A stretch of 64,000 nt of DNA from Candidatus Acidulodesulfobacterium ferriphilum (GCA_004195035.1 SGBD01000002.1:186001-250000); one strand, 5' to 3'. Positions 8,987 through 17,888 are shown, numbered from the stretch's first letter. Notes: a model not told the origin generated them from the letters alone. Numbers and translations: made by a program.

Positions 8987-9310
8987 TCTATTCTCCTGCG
9001 CATCCCGTGTTTATGTGTTTAATTGGGCATACATTAATTAAAAAAATTCCCGAAAATATCCCTCTAACCCCGCAACCATCGGAACAATATAGCATAAGAT
9101 AAGAATGGTGAGGCTAAGCCTGATATAACTCTAAATTGCCGATAGAAATTTATTTTTCTGGATTCCCGCTTTCGCGGGAATGACTTTGAGGGATTTTAAA
9201 AGTTCACCCGTTGGGTGTCATTCCCGCGAAAGCGGGAATCCAGTGTTCTTAATGCATTGCAATATGTTTAACAATCTCTATCGGCAATTTTTGGATATAA
9301 ACGGTAATAA
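8987..9310. other. Intergenic gap within the T4SS operon, holding a repeat element
   Basis: This 324-bp stretch between the virB5-like and virB6-like genes has no supported reading frame. About half of it is one palindromic element (9133-9290). The rest is AT-rich and shows no convincing promoter. The element's hairpins could affect read-through of the operon. Confidence 0.6.
9133..9290. repeat. Palindromic element copy A, end type TTGCCGATAGA
   Basis: The element has terminal inverted repeats (AAATTGCCGATAGA on the left, TCTATCGGCAATTT on the right). Inside lie two facing hairpins of the form GGATTCCCGCTTTCGCGGGA and its counterpart, separated by a spacer with CACCCGTTGGGTG. The interior nearly matches copies at 22024, 32173 and 42588, but the terminal sequence differs from all of them. 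It encodes no protein and has the size and form of a MITE or palindromic intergenic repeat. It sits between virB5 and virB6. Confidence 0.8.
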
Positions 9311-10420
9311 TCACAGCGTCGTTTTGTTATAAAAATTCATACCGGGAATATTATTGCTTTGAGGTAAAATAATTGCCCCTACATGCTCTTTTTTAATCTC
9401 GCTTGCCGATTTGGACAATTCCATCTGTTTTAACTGGCTCTCGATATATCCGAGGTTTTTTAAATTTGCGGCGTCTTCCTCCGCTATTAAGGTTAAAACT
9501 GAACTCTGATACGAGTAATAATTACTGCTGTTATTTAATGCCCCGCTTGTTATTTCATTCATGAATCCATCCCCTTCAAGCTCTGCTTTGTGAGCCCTTG
9601 CGGCAGAAACGCCCGCATTATAAAGATTTGAAGATGCCGCATCAATCACAAATCCGTTTACCGGATCAGTGCATCCAGCCGTGTAATTTCCTTTACCGTC
9701 AAAATAATAGCCGTTGTCGTAGGAAGCGCAATTTACCGCCGGATTAATGTTTCCGCTGTTTCCGTCGGCATTATAAACAGCTCCGCCTGTAAACTGCCGC
9801 GATTCGTTTTTAAGACTGCTTCTATTTAATACTCCCGTGCCGGGCATAGAAGCGCCGGAAATAAAATCCTGAGGGCTATAGGAACCGCTTTCGTTATTAA
9901 GATTTTGAAATTCCGACTCTTCTATATTAATATCGGAAACCAGATTTTGGGGCGAAGAGGCATAAACATCGCTTTGCGTTAACTCCTGCGGAATCCGGGC
10001 AAAAGCATTATTTATTTGATTGTTCAAATTATTAACATTATTTACGGCATTTTCGACCGAATTAACCAAATGCCCCAATTTATCATAATTAATTATGATA
10101 TTTTGATACTGCTCCTGCATTTTTGACACATCCGCCGTCAACTTATCTGCGGTTGCCATTGCCTCTGACAGGCCGGGCCCCGGATTAAAAAGCGGTCCGC
10201 CGGAGGCTCCGGGGGCATAACCGAGCGTTCCCGCAAGACCCTGCAAAGCCGAAAAAGCGCCGCCTGCCGAAGTCTCGACGGACTGAATCTGGGCGGAAAC
10301 AGCGCCGATGTCCGGCAGCGGAAGCCCTATTCCGTAAGCCACCCCTAAGTATAAGGTCGTAGCCGTTATGAAAGGAATTAAAACTTTTGAATAAAAAACA
10401 TATTTTTTATTTTTTTGCAT
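9311..10420 (-). CDS. VirB5/TrbJ-like T4SS protein
   Basis: The 369-residue protein has an N-terminal signal (about 12-32). A helical, coiled-coil-prone stretch rich in Asn and Gln lies around residues 85-145 (YDKLGHLVNSVENAVNNVNN). A low-complexity Ser/Asn/Gly middle follows, then a helical C-terminal part. This layout and its position after virB4 fit the TrbJ/VirB5 group of minor pilus or adhesin subunits. A signal-peptidase-type site appears after about residue 30. The gap to virB4 is 39 bp. The family call is moderate because VirB5 sequences diverge fast. Confidence 0.65.
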   Translation of the reverse strand: MQKNKKYVFYSKVLIPFITATTLYLGVAYGIGLPLPDIGAVSAQIQSVETSAGGAFSALQGLAGTLGYAPGASGGPLFNPGPGLSEAMATADKLTADVSKMQEQYQNIIINYDKLGHLVNSVENAVNNVNNLNNQINNAFARIPQELTQSDVYASSPQNLVSDINIEESEFQNLNNESGSYSPQDFISGASMPGTGVLNRSSLKNESRQFTGGAVYNADGNSGNINPAVNCASYDNGYYFDGKGNYTAGCTDPVNGFVIDAASSNLYNAGVSAARAHKAELEGDGFMNEITSGALNNSSNYYSYQSSVLTLIAEEDAANLKNLGYIESQLKQMELSKSASEIKKEHVGAIILPQSNNIPGMNFYNKTTL

Positions 10421-10459
10421 AATTTGCTTTTACTGTGTTAACCTTGTTAAATTTGTAAA

Positions 10460-13096
10460 TTATTGCCGAATTTCCGCCTTCTTAGCAGGGGACAGATTTA
10501 AATCTGTCCCCTTTGCATTTTTATCGTCAACCCTTATTCCGTAAGGGCCGTTTGGATAACTTTCTGCCAGTATATAAAGTCTTTCTTTTAGGGATTTATC
10601 GGGATATGCTGCCATGATTTGCCGTTCTATCTCTTCATCGTCGGAGGATTTACAGCACAGCCAGTATTCGAAAGGATCAGGCTTATTCCTGATTACGGCC
10701 GAATCATGCCCGAATTTTAAAAAATATTCGGCATAATGCCCCTTTACGACCTTAAGATTTTTTACAATTTCTATCTCTTTTTCATTGAGTCCGCAAAATT
10801 TTAAATCGTTCCCATCCACATCGCCGTCCAATTGGCAAAATATTTTAACGGTGGAATTTTCTATTATACTTTTACCGACATTTCCCGCTTTTAAAATGTC
10901 CCCAGGCTCCTGGGTTACGCTCCACACCATAGACCCCCATTTGGCCGATGTCTTATAAAGATGCATTATAAGCTCCGCTATTTTAGGGTCATTCATAAAT
11001 TCCCAGCATTCGTCGTAAAAGAAAAAAACCTTAGCCGATTTGTCGTACATTTTTTTAAACGAAATATTTTTTATTATCGCAAATACCACTTTTTGCAGGT
11101 CTTCATGCCCTTTTAATTTTTGCAAATCGAATATAATTATCTTTTTACCGGCATCTATTCCCCCCTTCCTGTTTAAAATTATGCTGTAGGGCGAAGATAT
11201 ATCTGTCCATTGAAATAGATTTTTCCCCATTTCCATTGCTCTTTTTTTATCCTCTATGTCTCTTCCTTCGTTGTAATCGAATAACACGTTATTAATGTCC
11301 GAAATTACCGGCATATCGCCGTCATCGTTTATTCTGTCGTATGACGCCTGAATCGCCCTTGCTATAATAGTTTTATCGTTGGGCGATAAATTTCTCTCAG
11401 GTTCGACCATTAAACCGATTATACCCGTTAAAAATATCATAATGTCCGGGTCAAAAACTTCCTCGTTATTTACAATTTTAATTATATGCCGCTTTGGCGG
11501 AAATGGATTTAAACAATATGTTCCGTCCAAATCCAGCTCGATGTATTCCCCGTTAAATATTCTGCAAAACTTGCTATATGTTCCTCCTATGTCAACCCCT
11601 ACAATATGGTAATTTTCTCCCGACATATAAAAGTTAGTTAAAAATCCATTAAGCATAAATCCCTTTCCGCTCCTTGTTTTACCAAAGACGATTCCGTGTT
11701 TTGCAGGCAGTGCGTTGTTGCATAAATCGATGCTTACGGCTTCCCCGCTTGTGTTAATTAGCGGTATTGCGCAGGTTTTTGTTCCGCCGAAACTCTTATG
11801 CAAGGGGAAAAAGGCGGAAACGGCAGGCGAAATAGATGTTTTAAACCGCCGGTTAAAGCGCGTTTGGGAGGGAAGGAACGATAAAAATAGATTATGGTGT
11901 TCCATGTCATCCGTAATTCCTTCCATTCCGTTAAAATCTTTAAATGCTTCCAAAATTTTTATAGCCCTCGAATCCAGATCGGAGGCAGTTTTAGATTTAA
12001 GCCTAACACACAAGGATATATTGACAGCCTTCTTTTGCATTTTCGAAACGGATTTAAGAAAATCGTCCAATTGCGCCGTAATGCCGCCGCCTTTATAATC
12101 TATATATCCTCCGCCGACGGCCTCGGTCAAGCTTGCTTTAATATTTCTATCGGATTGAATTTTATTAATCGTCTTTTCCTGGTCCGGTATGTTAAAGGCA
12201 ATCTGGATATCGTACGGAAAAAAGTCAAGGATACCTGAATTTTCGATATTTAACAAAGGGGTTATGCCGTAAGCATCTATTTTACTTGGTAATCTATGCA
12301 TATTTATAAACTTATAATAATAACCGTCTATATAAAAATAATCCCTTTTTATTTCACCGCAAGAATACATTAATTGGCTCCTGAATGTGAATTCGCGGGA
12401 CATATTTTCCCATTTTGGGGGACCTACGAAAATAGACCTTTCAGGATTTAATTCTTTATAGTAATAATCGGTTAATTCCTGATTATTCATTCTTTTTAGT
12501 CCGATATTCAGCCTCGAAGCCAAAAAACTTAAATTATTTTCCACATTATCCAATTTTTTACGGACGGCATCGAAATCATTTTTAGCGTTAAGCCTTGAAT
12601 TAGAATTATTAATATCTCCAATCGTTATTTTGAATAAACTTGAATTAAAATTGATAAAATTCGATAAAAACCCGTCTTTTCCCGATAACTCCAAATTTGT
12701 ATTATTTATTGTGCAAAAAAGATATATTTTAATATTTTTTATGCTTTTCGCCCTGAGAACCTTAAGTTTATTTTCTTTAATATATTCATAATCTTTTGGC
12801 GGAATAGAAGATATTTGATAATTCGATATAAATTCATCATTTCTGTCGTCTATTTTATAAATCCACTGCAAGCCGATATTTTCATCCAAAAGATTTAGAA
12901 GAAGGTCGTTAACATATGCCGTATCGTTGATTATCTCATCTTTGGAAAGAATATAATCAAACCCTTTAACTATAAAACCGACAGTAAAAGAACCGTCAAT
13001 ACCGATAATGATATTCTCATAAATCGTTAAAAGATTAAGATAATTATTAAACGATTCATTTTGATTCCTTCTTTTTAATACGGATTTGAGCATCAT
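10460..13096 (-). CDS. virB4: VirB4/TraC-type T4SS ATPase
   Basis: The 878-residue protein has a Walker A motif GIVFGKTRSGKGFMLNGF near residue 470 and a Walker B KVFFFYDECWEFM near residue 690. The motif-rich C-terminal RecA-like half follows a long N-terminal VirB4 domain. VirB4 is the universal T4SS ATPase, driving pilus biogenesis and substrate transfer at the inner membrane. It overlaps the virB3-like gene by 41 bp at its start. Near the C-terminus the reading frame runs through a 26-bp perfect palindrome (10487-10512, coding GTDLNLSP), which looks like an inserted repeat that replaced or extended the original tail. Confidence 0.92.
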   Translation of the reverse strand: MMLKSVLKRRNQNESFNNYLNLLTIYENIIIGIDGSFTVGFIVKGFDYILSKDEIINDTAYVNDLLLNLLDENIGLQWIYKIDDRNDEFISNYQISSIPPKDYEYIKENKLKVLRAKSIKNIKIYLFCTINNTNLELSGKDGFLSNFINFNSSLFKITIGDINNSNSRLNAKNDFDAVRKKLDNVENNLSFLASRLNIGLKRMNNQELTDYYYKELNPERSIFVGPPKWENMSREFTFRSQLMYSCGEIKRDYFYIDGYYYKFINMHRLPSKIDAYGITPLLNIENSGILDFFPYDIQIAFNIPDQEKTINKIQSDRNIKASLTEAVGGGYIDYKGGGITAQLDDFLKSVSKMQKKAVNISLCVRLKSKTASDLDSRAIKILEAFKDFNGMEGITDDMEHHNLFLSFLPSQTRFNRRFKTSISPAVSAFFPLHKSFGGTKTCAIPLINTSGEAVSIDLCNNALPAKHGIVFGKTRSGKGFMLNGFLTNFYMSGENYHIVGVDIGGTYSKFCRIFNGEYIELDLDGTYCLNPFPPKRHIIKIVNNEEVFDPDIMIFLTGIIGLMVEPERNLSPNDKTIIARAIQASYDRINDDGDMPVISDINNVLFDYNEGRDIEDKKRAMEMGKNLFQWTDISSPYSIILNRKGGIDAGKKIIIFDLQKLKGHEDLQKVVFAIIKNISFKKMYDKSAKVFFFYDECWEFMNDPKIAELIMHLYKTSAKWGSMVWSVTQEPGDILKAGNVGKSIIENSTVKIFCQLDGDVDGNDLKFCGLNEKEIEIVKNLKVVKGHYAEYFLKFGHDSAVIRNKPDPFEYWLCCKSSDDEEIERQIMAAYPDKSLKERLYILAESYPNGPYGIRVDDKNAKGTDLNLSPAKKAEIRQ
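10487..10512. repeat. Perfect 26-bp palindrome of GGGGACAGATTT type inside the virB4 3' end
   Basis: AGGGGACAGATTT is followed directly by its exact reverse complement, inside coding sequence and in frame. A degenerate relative occurs at 49165-49188. Sequences of this GGGGACAG/CTGTCCCC form are recurrent intergenic repeats in several delta-proteobacterial genomes, so this is likely a repeat insertion. Confidence 0.75.
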
Positions 13097-13427
13097 TTTT
13101 ATCTTTATAAATTAAATAAATTAAATTTAAAAAAGGGGCATCTAATTTATCGCTCCCCGGTTCCAAAATAAATAGCTCCTTTTTAATTAATATAAACGAC
13201 AAAAGCGAACTTGTATAAAAATCTGGTTTGCCGTTTTTATACTTTCTTAAAAAAATTAAGATAAGCATATCGATTAATATTGCAAGAATAATAAACTCTT
13301 TAAATGCAAGAATCAGTATCATCGTAATAAAAATAAATAGTCCCCAATCGTATATTTCCAAGCCAAACCTTGTAACCCTGTCGTGAATTCCCCTGTGAAT
13401 TTTAAATCTTGTATAACCTGTTTTCAT
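13056..13427 (-). CDS. virB3: VirB3/TrbD-like T4SS protein
   Basis: The 123-residue protein has a basic N-terminus with the sequence RFKIHRGIHDRVTRFGLEIY. A long hydrophobic region that could form two membrane helices follows (about 28-62), then a short soluble tail. This size, topology and the placement directly before and overlapping virB4 are those of VirB3, an inner-membrane partner of VirB4. Sequence recognition is moderate, but context is strong. Confidence 0.75.
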   Translation of the reverse strand: MKTGYTRFKIHRGIHDRVTRFGLEIYDWGLFIFITMILILAFKEFIILAILIDMLILIFLRKYKNGKPDFYTSSLLSFILIKKELFILEPGSDKLDAPFLNLIYLIYKDKNDAQIRIKKKESK

Positions 13428-13467
13428 ATACCCCTCGCGGCAACATTACTTAAGCGCCTGTCATGAA

Positions 13468-13995
13468 TCATGGCTGGCCTACCGTAGTCGAGCCGTTTCC
13501 GCTGCCCATATTGATGCCGTTTGCCGAACCTCCAGCGCTTTGAACGATACCTAATATTGCGCCCGTTATGGTCGGCGCAAGCATCACCCCCGTTCCTGCC
13601 GCCGCCGTTATAAACGCCTTCCTTGCCGCATCCGGCTTATGCTGTTTTATATCGTAAAATCCCTTTACAAGGCCGATGGTAAGGGTTGCAGGAGCAAGCC
13701 TGTAGCATATCCATGTTGTCGCCTCGTTTAAAATGCCCGATGCCCCGATCCCAAGCGAACCCTGATTTAAATTAATCATTGCTAACGCCCTCGAACTTAA
13801 GGATAAAATCGACCCAAAAACAAAAGAAGACAAAAACAAAATACTCTTTGATCTGCCCCTGCCCCATTTCATCCCTAATTTTAGCCTGCCCTTCGTGAAT
13901 TTTTCTTCATAAATTTCCGATTGGAGACGAGCCATTATCATAATGGAATAATCATTGAAACAATTAATGTAATTAATGACATTTTTAAACCTCAT
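13468..13995 (-). CDS. virB2: VirB2/TrbC-like pilin
   Basis: The 175-residue product has a long N-terminal leader ending in a hydrophobic segment (about 52-70, FLSSFVFGSILSLSSRALA) that looks like a signal sequence with an ALA cleavage site. A compact mature part of about 105 residues with two hydrophobic helices (about 90-105 and 130-150) follows, ending in a Gly/Ser-rich tail. That is the plan of VirB2/TrbC pilins. It is the first gene of the T4SS operon, has a GGAGGG ribosome site, and lies 40 bp before virB3. The leader is longer than usual, so the true start may be internal. Confidence 0.7.
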   Translation of the reverse strand: MRFKNVINYINCFNDYSIMIMARLQSEIYEEKFTKGRLKLGMKWGRGRSKSILFLSSFVFGSILSLSSRALAMINLNQGSLGIGASGILNEATTWICYRLAPATLTIGLVKGFYDIKQHKPDAARKAFITAAAGTGVMLAPTITGAILGIVQSAGGSANGINMGSGNGSTTVGQP

Positions 13996-14373
13996 TTTTT
14001 TCCCTCCTTTAGTTTAATAATTTAAATTTTGTTTACCGTAAAAATATTTATATCATTTTAATATTTCAGGATTATGAAACATTTGTTAAAAATACATTAA
14101 TTTAATATTACATTTTGATTACAAAATGCCTTAAAAGTTATAATTTATTTGGATTTAAAATAAAATGGGGTTATTTATTGTTTTTTTAATTTTTTTATTT
14201 TTAAAAAAATTTCATCAAATTGAAACAAAATTGTCATAAAACTGTAATATAAATATGATATAAATAAAAACTCGCACTTTTAAAATCGATATTTAAATTG
14301 CAAATATGCCCCTAAACATCGGCTAATCGTTCTGTTTAATATATTAAATAATTAATTAAAGGGGAGTCTCATT
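13996..14373. other. Divergent AT-rich control region of the T4SS operon
   Basis: This 378-bp, very AT-rich stretch separates virB2 (minus strand) from the two small plus-strand genes. No reading frame is supported. It must carry promoters for both directions. I can see a good plus-strand promoter (14231-14259) but only weak minus-strand candidates. Confidence 0.6.
14231..14259 (+). promoter_or_regulatory. Sigma70-type promoter for the divergent small genes
   Basis: TTGTCA at 14231-14236 and TATGAT at 14254-14259 are separated by exactly 17 bp, close to the consensus. The predicted start is about 105 bp upstream of the first ATG at 14374. This is read by eye from an AT-rich region, so chance matches are possible. 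Confidence 0.55.
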
Positions 14374-14625
14374 ATGGACGGAAAAAAACGGTCAAAAACA
14401 AAAGAAAAAAGGTTAAGAAATCGCGTAAAACACAAAAGCTATCAAGAGTTTATCGATGAAATCGCCGAGAGATTAAAAGAAAAAAAAGAGATTGAAGAGT
14501 TGTTTAAACGTGTTATAATATTAAAAGCGGATGATGTATTAAAGGAAATGGAGATAAAGGAAAAAAATAATGAAATTTTAACGGGACTGCATAATGAAAG
14601 AAAAGAGGACAAATTTGACGGGTAG
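14374..14625 (+). CDS. Small highly charged protein, divergent from the T4SS operon
   Basis: The 83-residue protein is very basic at the N-terminus (KKRSKTKEKRLRNRVKHKSY) and has a predicted helix after it (QEFIDEIAERLKEKKEIEEL). An AAAGGGGAG ribosome site lies 8-10 bp before the ATG. No known family is recognised. A basic N-terminus plus coiled-coil helix and divergent placement would suit a DNA-binding or regulatory protein of the secretion operon, but that is inference. Its 3' end overlaps the next gene by 32 bp. Confidence 0.6.
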   Translation: MDGKKRSKTKEKRLRNRVKHKSYQEFIDEIAERLKEKKEIEELFKRVIILKADDVLKEMEIKEKNNEILTGLHNERKEDKFDG

Positions 14626-14989
14626 CCATAGCCGCCAAAATATACAAAATATAGAAGATATTTTTAATAACCTGAAAGATTACATAGATAAAATAAAAGA
14701 TAACGCAATTGCTTCAGGCAAAAAAGAAGACGCTTCAAGTTCATTATCGTTTACCGGCATGATATTTGACGAAATATCCAATTCGTTAAAAAAGGGCGGT
14801 TTAACCGATATAAACGAGTTAACGGAGGATCTCGACAACAACATTAAAATAATGCTTAACGGCCTTAATTCGTTTAAATCCGAAAAAATAGTCGCGGAAA
14901 GGCTTGACGGCCTCGCCGCGTACTGCGATAAAGTGTTTATGGAATTAATGGCGGGTATTTCCTGTGCTATACCCGCAAAAAATAATTAA
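14594..14989 (+). CDS. Small helical protein, partner of the preceding gene
   Basis: The 131-residue protein is predicted to be mostly helical and soluble, with no signal peptide or membrane segment. It has alternating charged helices (NIEDIFNNLKDYIDKIKDNA, ELTEDLDNNIKIML). Cysteines appear only near the end. It overlaps the preceding gene by 32 bp, so the two are probably translated together. No family is recognised. Possibilities are a secretion substrate, a chaperone or a regulatory partner; the sequence does not decide. Confidence 0.55.
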   Translation: MKEKRTNLTGSHSRQNIQNIEDIFNNLKDYIDKIKDNAIASGKKEDASSSLSFTGMIFDEISNSLKKGGLTDINELTEDLDNNIKIMLNGLNSFKSEKIVAERLDGLAAYCDKVFMELMAGISCAIPAKNN

Positions 14990-15030
14990 ACTATCTGCCG
15001 CCGCCGCCGCCCGCCTCGGCAATAGTTTTT
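14988..15030 (+). terminator. Possible intrinsic terminator after the small plus-strand genes
   Basis: AACTAT...GCCG pairs with CGGC.AATAGTT across a GC-rich loop and is followed by TTTTTATTTTATT on the plus strand. It lies between the convergent ends of the 131-residue gene and pyk. The stem is interrupted, so the call is modest. Confidence 0.4.
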
Positions 15031-15042
15031 ATTTTATTGCGC

Positions 15043-16605
15043 TTATAGCTTTATAATCCTTACAAAATCCGTAGAACCCGGTTCCCCTAACGGTATGCCG
15101 CCGCTCAAAACGGCATATTTAAAATTCTCTTTAAAATATTTCATCTTTTCGCTTTTATTTATAAAATCTATGACATTTTTAATATCGACATTTTCTTTAA
15201 TAATATCCCGCATAACAAAACTAACTACCCCGAAGTTGAGAGAAAGCCGCCTTTTTACCCCTTCGTCAGGTACGATGGATATAATAGGAACAACGGGGCG
15301 CAATGACGATATAATGCCGGCGGTATAACCTGACCTTGTAACCGCCGCTATAAAAGACCCGTCCACGGAATAGGAAGCAAGAACGGCCATTTCTGCAACT
15401 ATGTTAGAAATATTATATTCATTGGAAATATCATATCTCTCGTCTCCCTCATCCGGATTTATCCTGTAACTGCCCGCATAACCACGGCCGCCTCCGCCTT
15501 TGCCGTTAGCCCTTCTTATACCTATATTTCTATAATTGCTTTCAATAAAAATATTGCTGTTTTCCGTCGTTTTTATTATTTTGTTCATATATATAACGGA
15601 TTCGACAGGGTTATTTCCTATGGCGGTCTCTTCGGAAAGCATTACGGCATCCGTTCCGTCTAATATAGCGTTAGCAATATCGGTAACCTCCGCTCTGGTG
15701 GGAGATTCGTTTATGACCATGGACTCTAGCATCTGTGTTGCTGTAATAACCGGCCTTTTATAGATATTTGCAACAGAAATTATCTTTTTTTGCTTCAGGG
15801 CAATACTTTCTATCGGAGTTTCAACGCCGAGGTCGCCGCGCGCAACCATAATGCCGTCGGAAACCATTACAATCGCCTCAATATTTTCGACTGCTTCGGA
15901 TTTTTCTATCTTTGCTATAATGAAAAAATGCTTTTCCGGATAATTCTTTTTTAAAAAATTCCTGACGGTTATAATATCTTCAGGATGTCTCACAAAAGAA
16001 ATCGCAAACATATCTGCGTTATGTTCCGCCCCAAATTTTAAATACTTAAAATCATTCTTTGTAACGGATGGAACGCTAAGTTTGATATTTGGAAAATTCA
16101 CCCCTTTTTCTGCCCTCAAAATACCGTCCCGCAATATTTTGCATGAAAGCCCGTTCTTATCACAGGCAATATCGGCAACTTGCAGCTGTATTTTACCGTC
16201 ATCTATAAAAATTAAGTCATTCCTTTTTACATCTTGAGTTAAAAACCTGTAGTCAATCGATATATTTTTATTATCGGAAGGCTTTTTTCTATTAACGACA
16301 TTTATATATCTGCCTTTTTTTAAGATAATCCCGGCTTCTTTCTGCTTGCCTGTCCTAATTTTTGGCCCCGGCAGGTCAATAAGTATAGCGGTATCGTTTG
16401 AAAGTTCTCTAATAAGCCCGATAAGGCCGTCAAAAAAAATCTCGTTTCCGTGCGAGAAATTCAGCCTGGCGACATCCATGCCTGAATCTATCAGTTTTTT
16501 TATAACGGCTTTGCCGGAGCTTGAAGGTCCAAGCGTGCAAACAATCTTTGTCTTTTTATATTTGTTTTTATAATAATCGTCTTCATTTTGTCTTTCGCCG
16601 TTCAT
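15043..16605 (-). CDS. pyk: Pyruvate kinase
   Basis: The 520-residue enzyme makes pyruvate and ATP from phosphoenolpyruvate in glycolysis. It shows KIVCTLGPSS at the start, ARLNFSHG, DLPGPKIRTG, the catalytic MVARGDLGVE and TQMLESM, all pyruvate-kinase signatures, and a C-terminal domain with AAVTRSGYTAG. The length exceeds the usual 470-480. An insertion of about 35 residues rich in Gly, Arg and Asp (near residues 360-395) lies between the barrel and the C-terminal regulatory domain. It converges with the small plus-strand genes and faces no obvious operon partner. Confidence 0.95.
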   Translation of the reverse strand: MNGERQNEDDYYKNKYKKTKIVCTLGPSSSGKAVIKKLIDSGMDVARLNFSHGNEIFFDGLIGLIRELSNDTAILIDLPGPKIRTGKQKEAGIILKKGRYINVVNRKKPSDNKNISIDYRFLTQDVKRNDLIFIDDGKIQLQVADIACDKNGLSCKILRDGILRAEKGVNFPNIKLSVPSVTKNDFKYLKFGAEHNADMFAISFVRHPEDIITVRNFLKKNYPEKHFFIIAKIEKSEAVENIEAIVMVSDGIMVARGDLGVETPIESIALKQKKIISVANIYKRPVITATQMLESMVINESPTRAEVTDIANAILDGTDAVMLSEETAIGNNPVESVIYMNKIIKTTENSNIFIESNYRNIGIRRANGKGGGGRGYAGSYRINPDEGDERYDISNEYNISNIVAEMAVLASYSVDGSFIAAVTRSGYTAGIISSLRPVVPIISIVPDEGVKRRLSLNFGVVSFVMRDIIKENVDIKNVIDFINKSEKMKYFKENFKYAVLSGGIPLGEPGSTDFVRIIKL

Positions 16606-16626
16606 ATAATAATTATATCGTAATAT

Positions 16627-16655
16627 ATATTATATATATAAAAAAATTGTAACAA
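16627..16655 (-). promoter_or_regulatory. Possible sigma70 promoter of pyk
   Basis: On the minus strand, TTGTTA (16650-16655) and TAATAT (16627-16632) are 17 bp apart, with the start codon about 20 bp after the -10. The region is almost pure AT, so a chance match is a real possibility. Confidence 0.4.
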
Positions 16656-16756
16656 ATATATTATGTATCGTAAGGGTTATTAGGATTAATTTTGGTTAAT
16701 TTTCAAATAAAAATACTGCAAAATTAATTTAAGGCGGAACTTCATTATTTGGTCCA

Positions 16757-17215
16757 TCAACGAAAGATGAAATAAAAAAGCGGAAGTGTCAGGAGCTGGT
16801 TTAATACGAAAAGTTTTACCGACCATTTGTGGAGCGAGTTAAACATAACCCTGTTTCTATCTTCTTTGGGGGTATCGTCTATATTTCCCATATTGTCTTT
16901 TAATTTTTTCATTCTGGAGCTTACCGCATTATTAGATATAAAATTTATAACGATTATAAACACGGGCAACATGATAACCGCTGCGGGGTAATTAAAATAA
17001 AAAAACAGCCCCGCCCCGCTTGCGATTAATATAATTTGCGTTACGTATGTAAGCAAGGTAAATTTTTCAAGCAAAAGCCCGACTAAATTCCCCGCTTCGT
17101 TTCTAGTTTTTAATGTTTTAAAAATAACAGGCGCGGCAATAAACCCCGTAAATACACTTGAACCGAAATATACCGCAAGGACGATGTCGTAAATATAAAA
17201 AAGTAGAGTCTCCAT
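16757..17215 (-). CDS. DUF4149/TMEM205-like membrane protein
   Basis: The 152-residue protein has four hydrophobic segments (about 3-30, 50-70, 73-93 and 130-150). The pattern GSSVFTGFIAAPVIFKTL, then AGNLVGLLLEKFTLLTYV, resembles DUF4149 family proteins, which are common small membrane proteins of unknown role. It stands alone between pyk and rfaE2, with gaps of 151 and 187 bp. The family call is moderate. Confidence 0.6.
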   Translation of the reverse strand: METLLFYIYDIVLAVYFGSSVFTGFIAAPVIFKTLKTRNEAGNLVGLLLEKFTLLTYVTQIILIASGAGLFFYFNYPAAVIMLPVFIIVINFISNNAVSSRMKKLKDNMGNIDDTPKEDRNRVMFNSLHKWSVKLFVLNQLLTLPLFYFIFR

Positions 17216-17402
17216 AACAAAACCTATTTTATATCATCTTTGGTATAAAAATCAAACAACAACTCAAATTTGCCAAAATTTAGTTTTTGGTTTTTTATTT
17301 TATAATACAAATTTCATATAGTTTTTACTGTTGGCCAATGAAGACTTTGCATTCGGATAAGCATCAATAAACGCTTTATTTTTTGGGGTACGGTATTTAT
17401 TA

Positions 17403-17888
17403 TTACCCTTCTTTTATCTTTTTGATTATACCGCTTGTGGATTTTCCTTTGACGAAATCTATTAAAACCACTTTTCCGCCCGAGGTTTCGACAATATCTT
17501 TGCCTACGATATCCTTTCCGTCATAATCGCCCCCTTTTACCAGAAAATCGGGGCTTACCTCTTTTATAAGATTATACGGGGTGTCTTCATTAAAAATTAC
17601 CACATAATCAACCGGTTTTATATTCGCTAAAATATATGCCCTGTCTGTTTCGCCTATTATCGGCCTGTCCTGACCTTTAAGCCGCTTAACCGATTCATCG
17701 CTATTTATGCCGACAATCAGCACATCGCCGAGGCTTTTTGCCTCGTTTAAGTAGCTCACATGACCCGCGTGTATAATATCGAAGCATCCGTTGGTAAAAA
17801 CAATTTTTTTAAAATCCTTCTTAAGTCTCGATATTTCTTTTTTTATATTGTTAAATTCGATTATTTTTCCCATGGTATAGGCGGCCAT
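17403..17888 (-). CDS. rfaE2: D-glycero-beta-D-manno-heptose 1-phosphate adenylyltransferase
   Basis: The 161-residue enzyme is a nucleotidyltransferase of the cytidylyltransferase fold, with [17 protein letters not shown] carrying the HxGH signature and [12 protein letters not shown] near the end. It activates heptose 1-phosphate to ADP-heptose for lipopolysaccharide inner-core synthesis, so the organism is Gram-negative. It is a stand-alone RfaE2 rather than the fused HldE. The first ATG at 17888 has a weak ribosome site, and an in-frame ATG at 17873 is possible. A terminator-like hairpin lies 37 bp upstream. Confidence 0.92.
   Translation of the reverse strand: MAAYTMGKIIEFNNIKKEISRLKKDFKKIVFTNGCFDIIHAGHVSYLNEAKSLGDVLIVGINSDESVKRLKGQDRPIIGETDRAYILANIKPVDYVVIFNEDTPYNLIKEVSPDFLVKGGDYDGKDIVGKDIVETSGGKVVLIDFVKGKSTSGIIKKIKEG

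Noticed and set aside
405-14989. T4SS region as an integrated element with att sites
   Set aside because: No integrase, relaxase, tRNA or direct repeats found at either border in the window.
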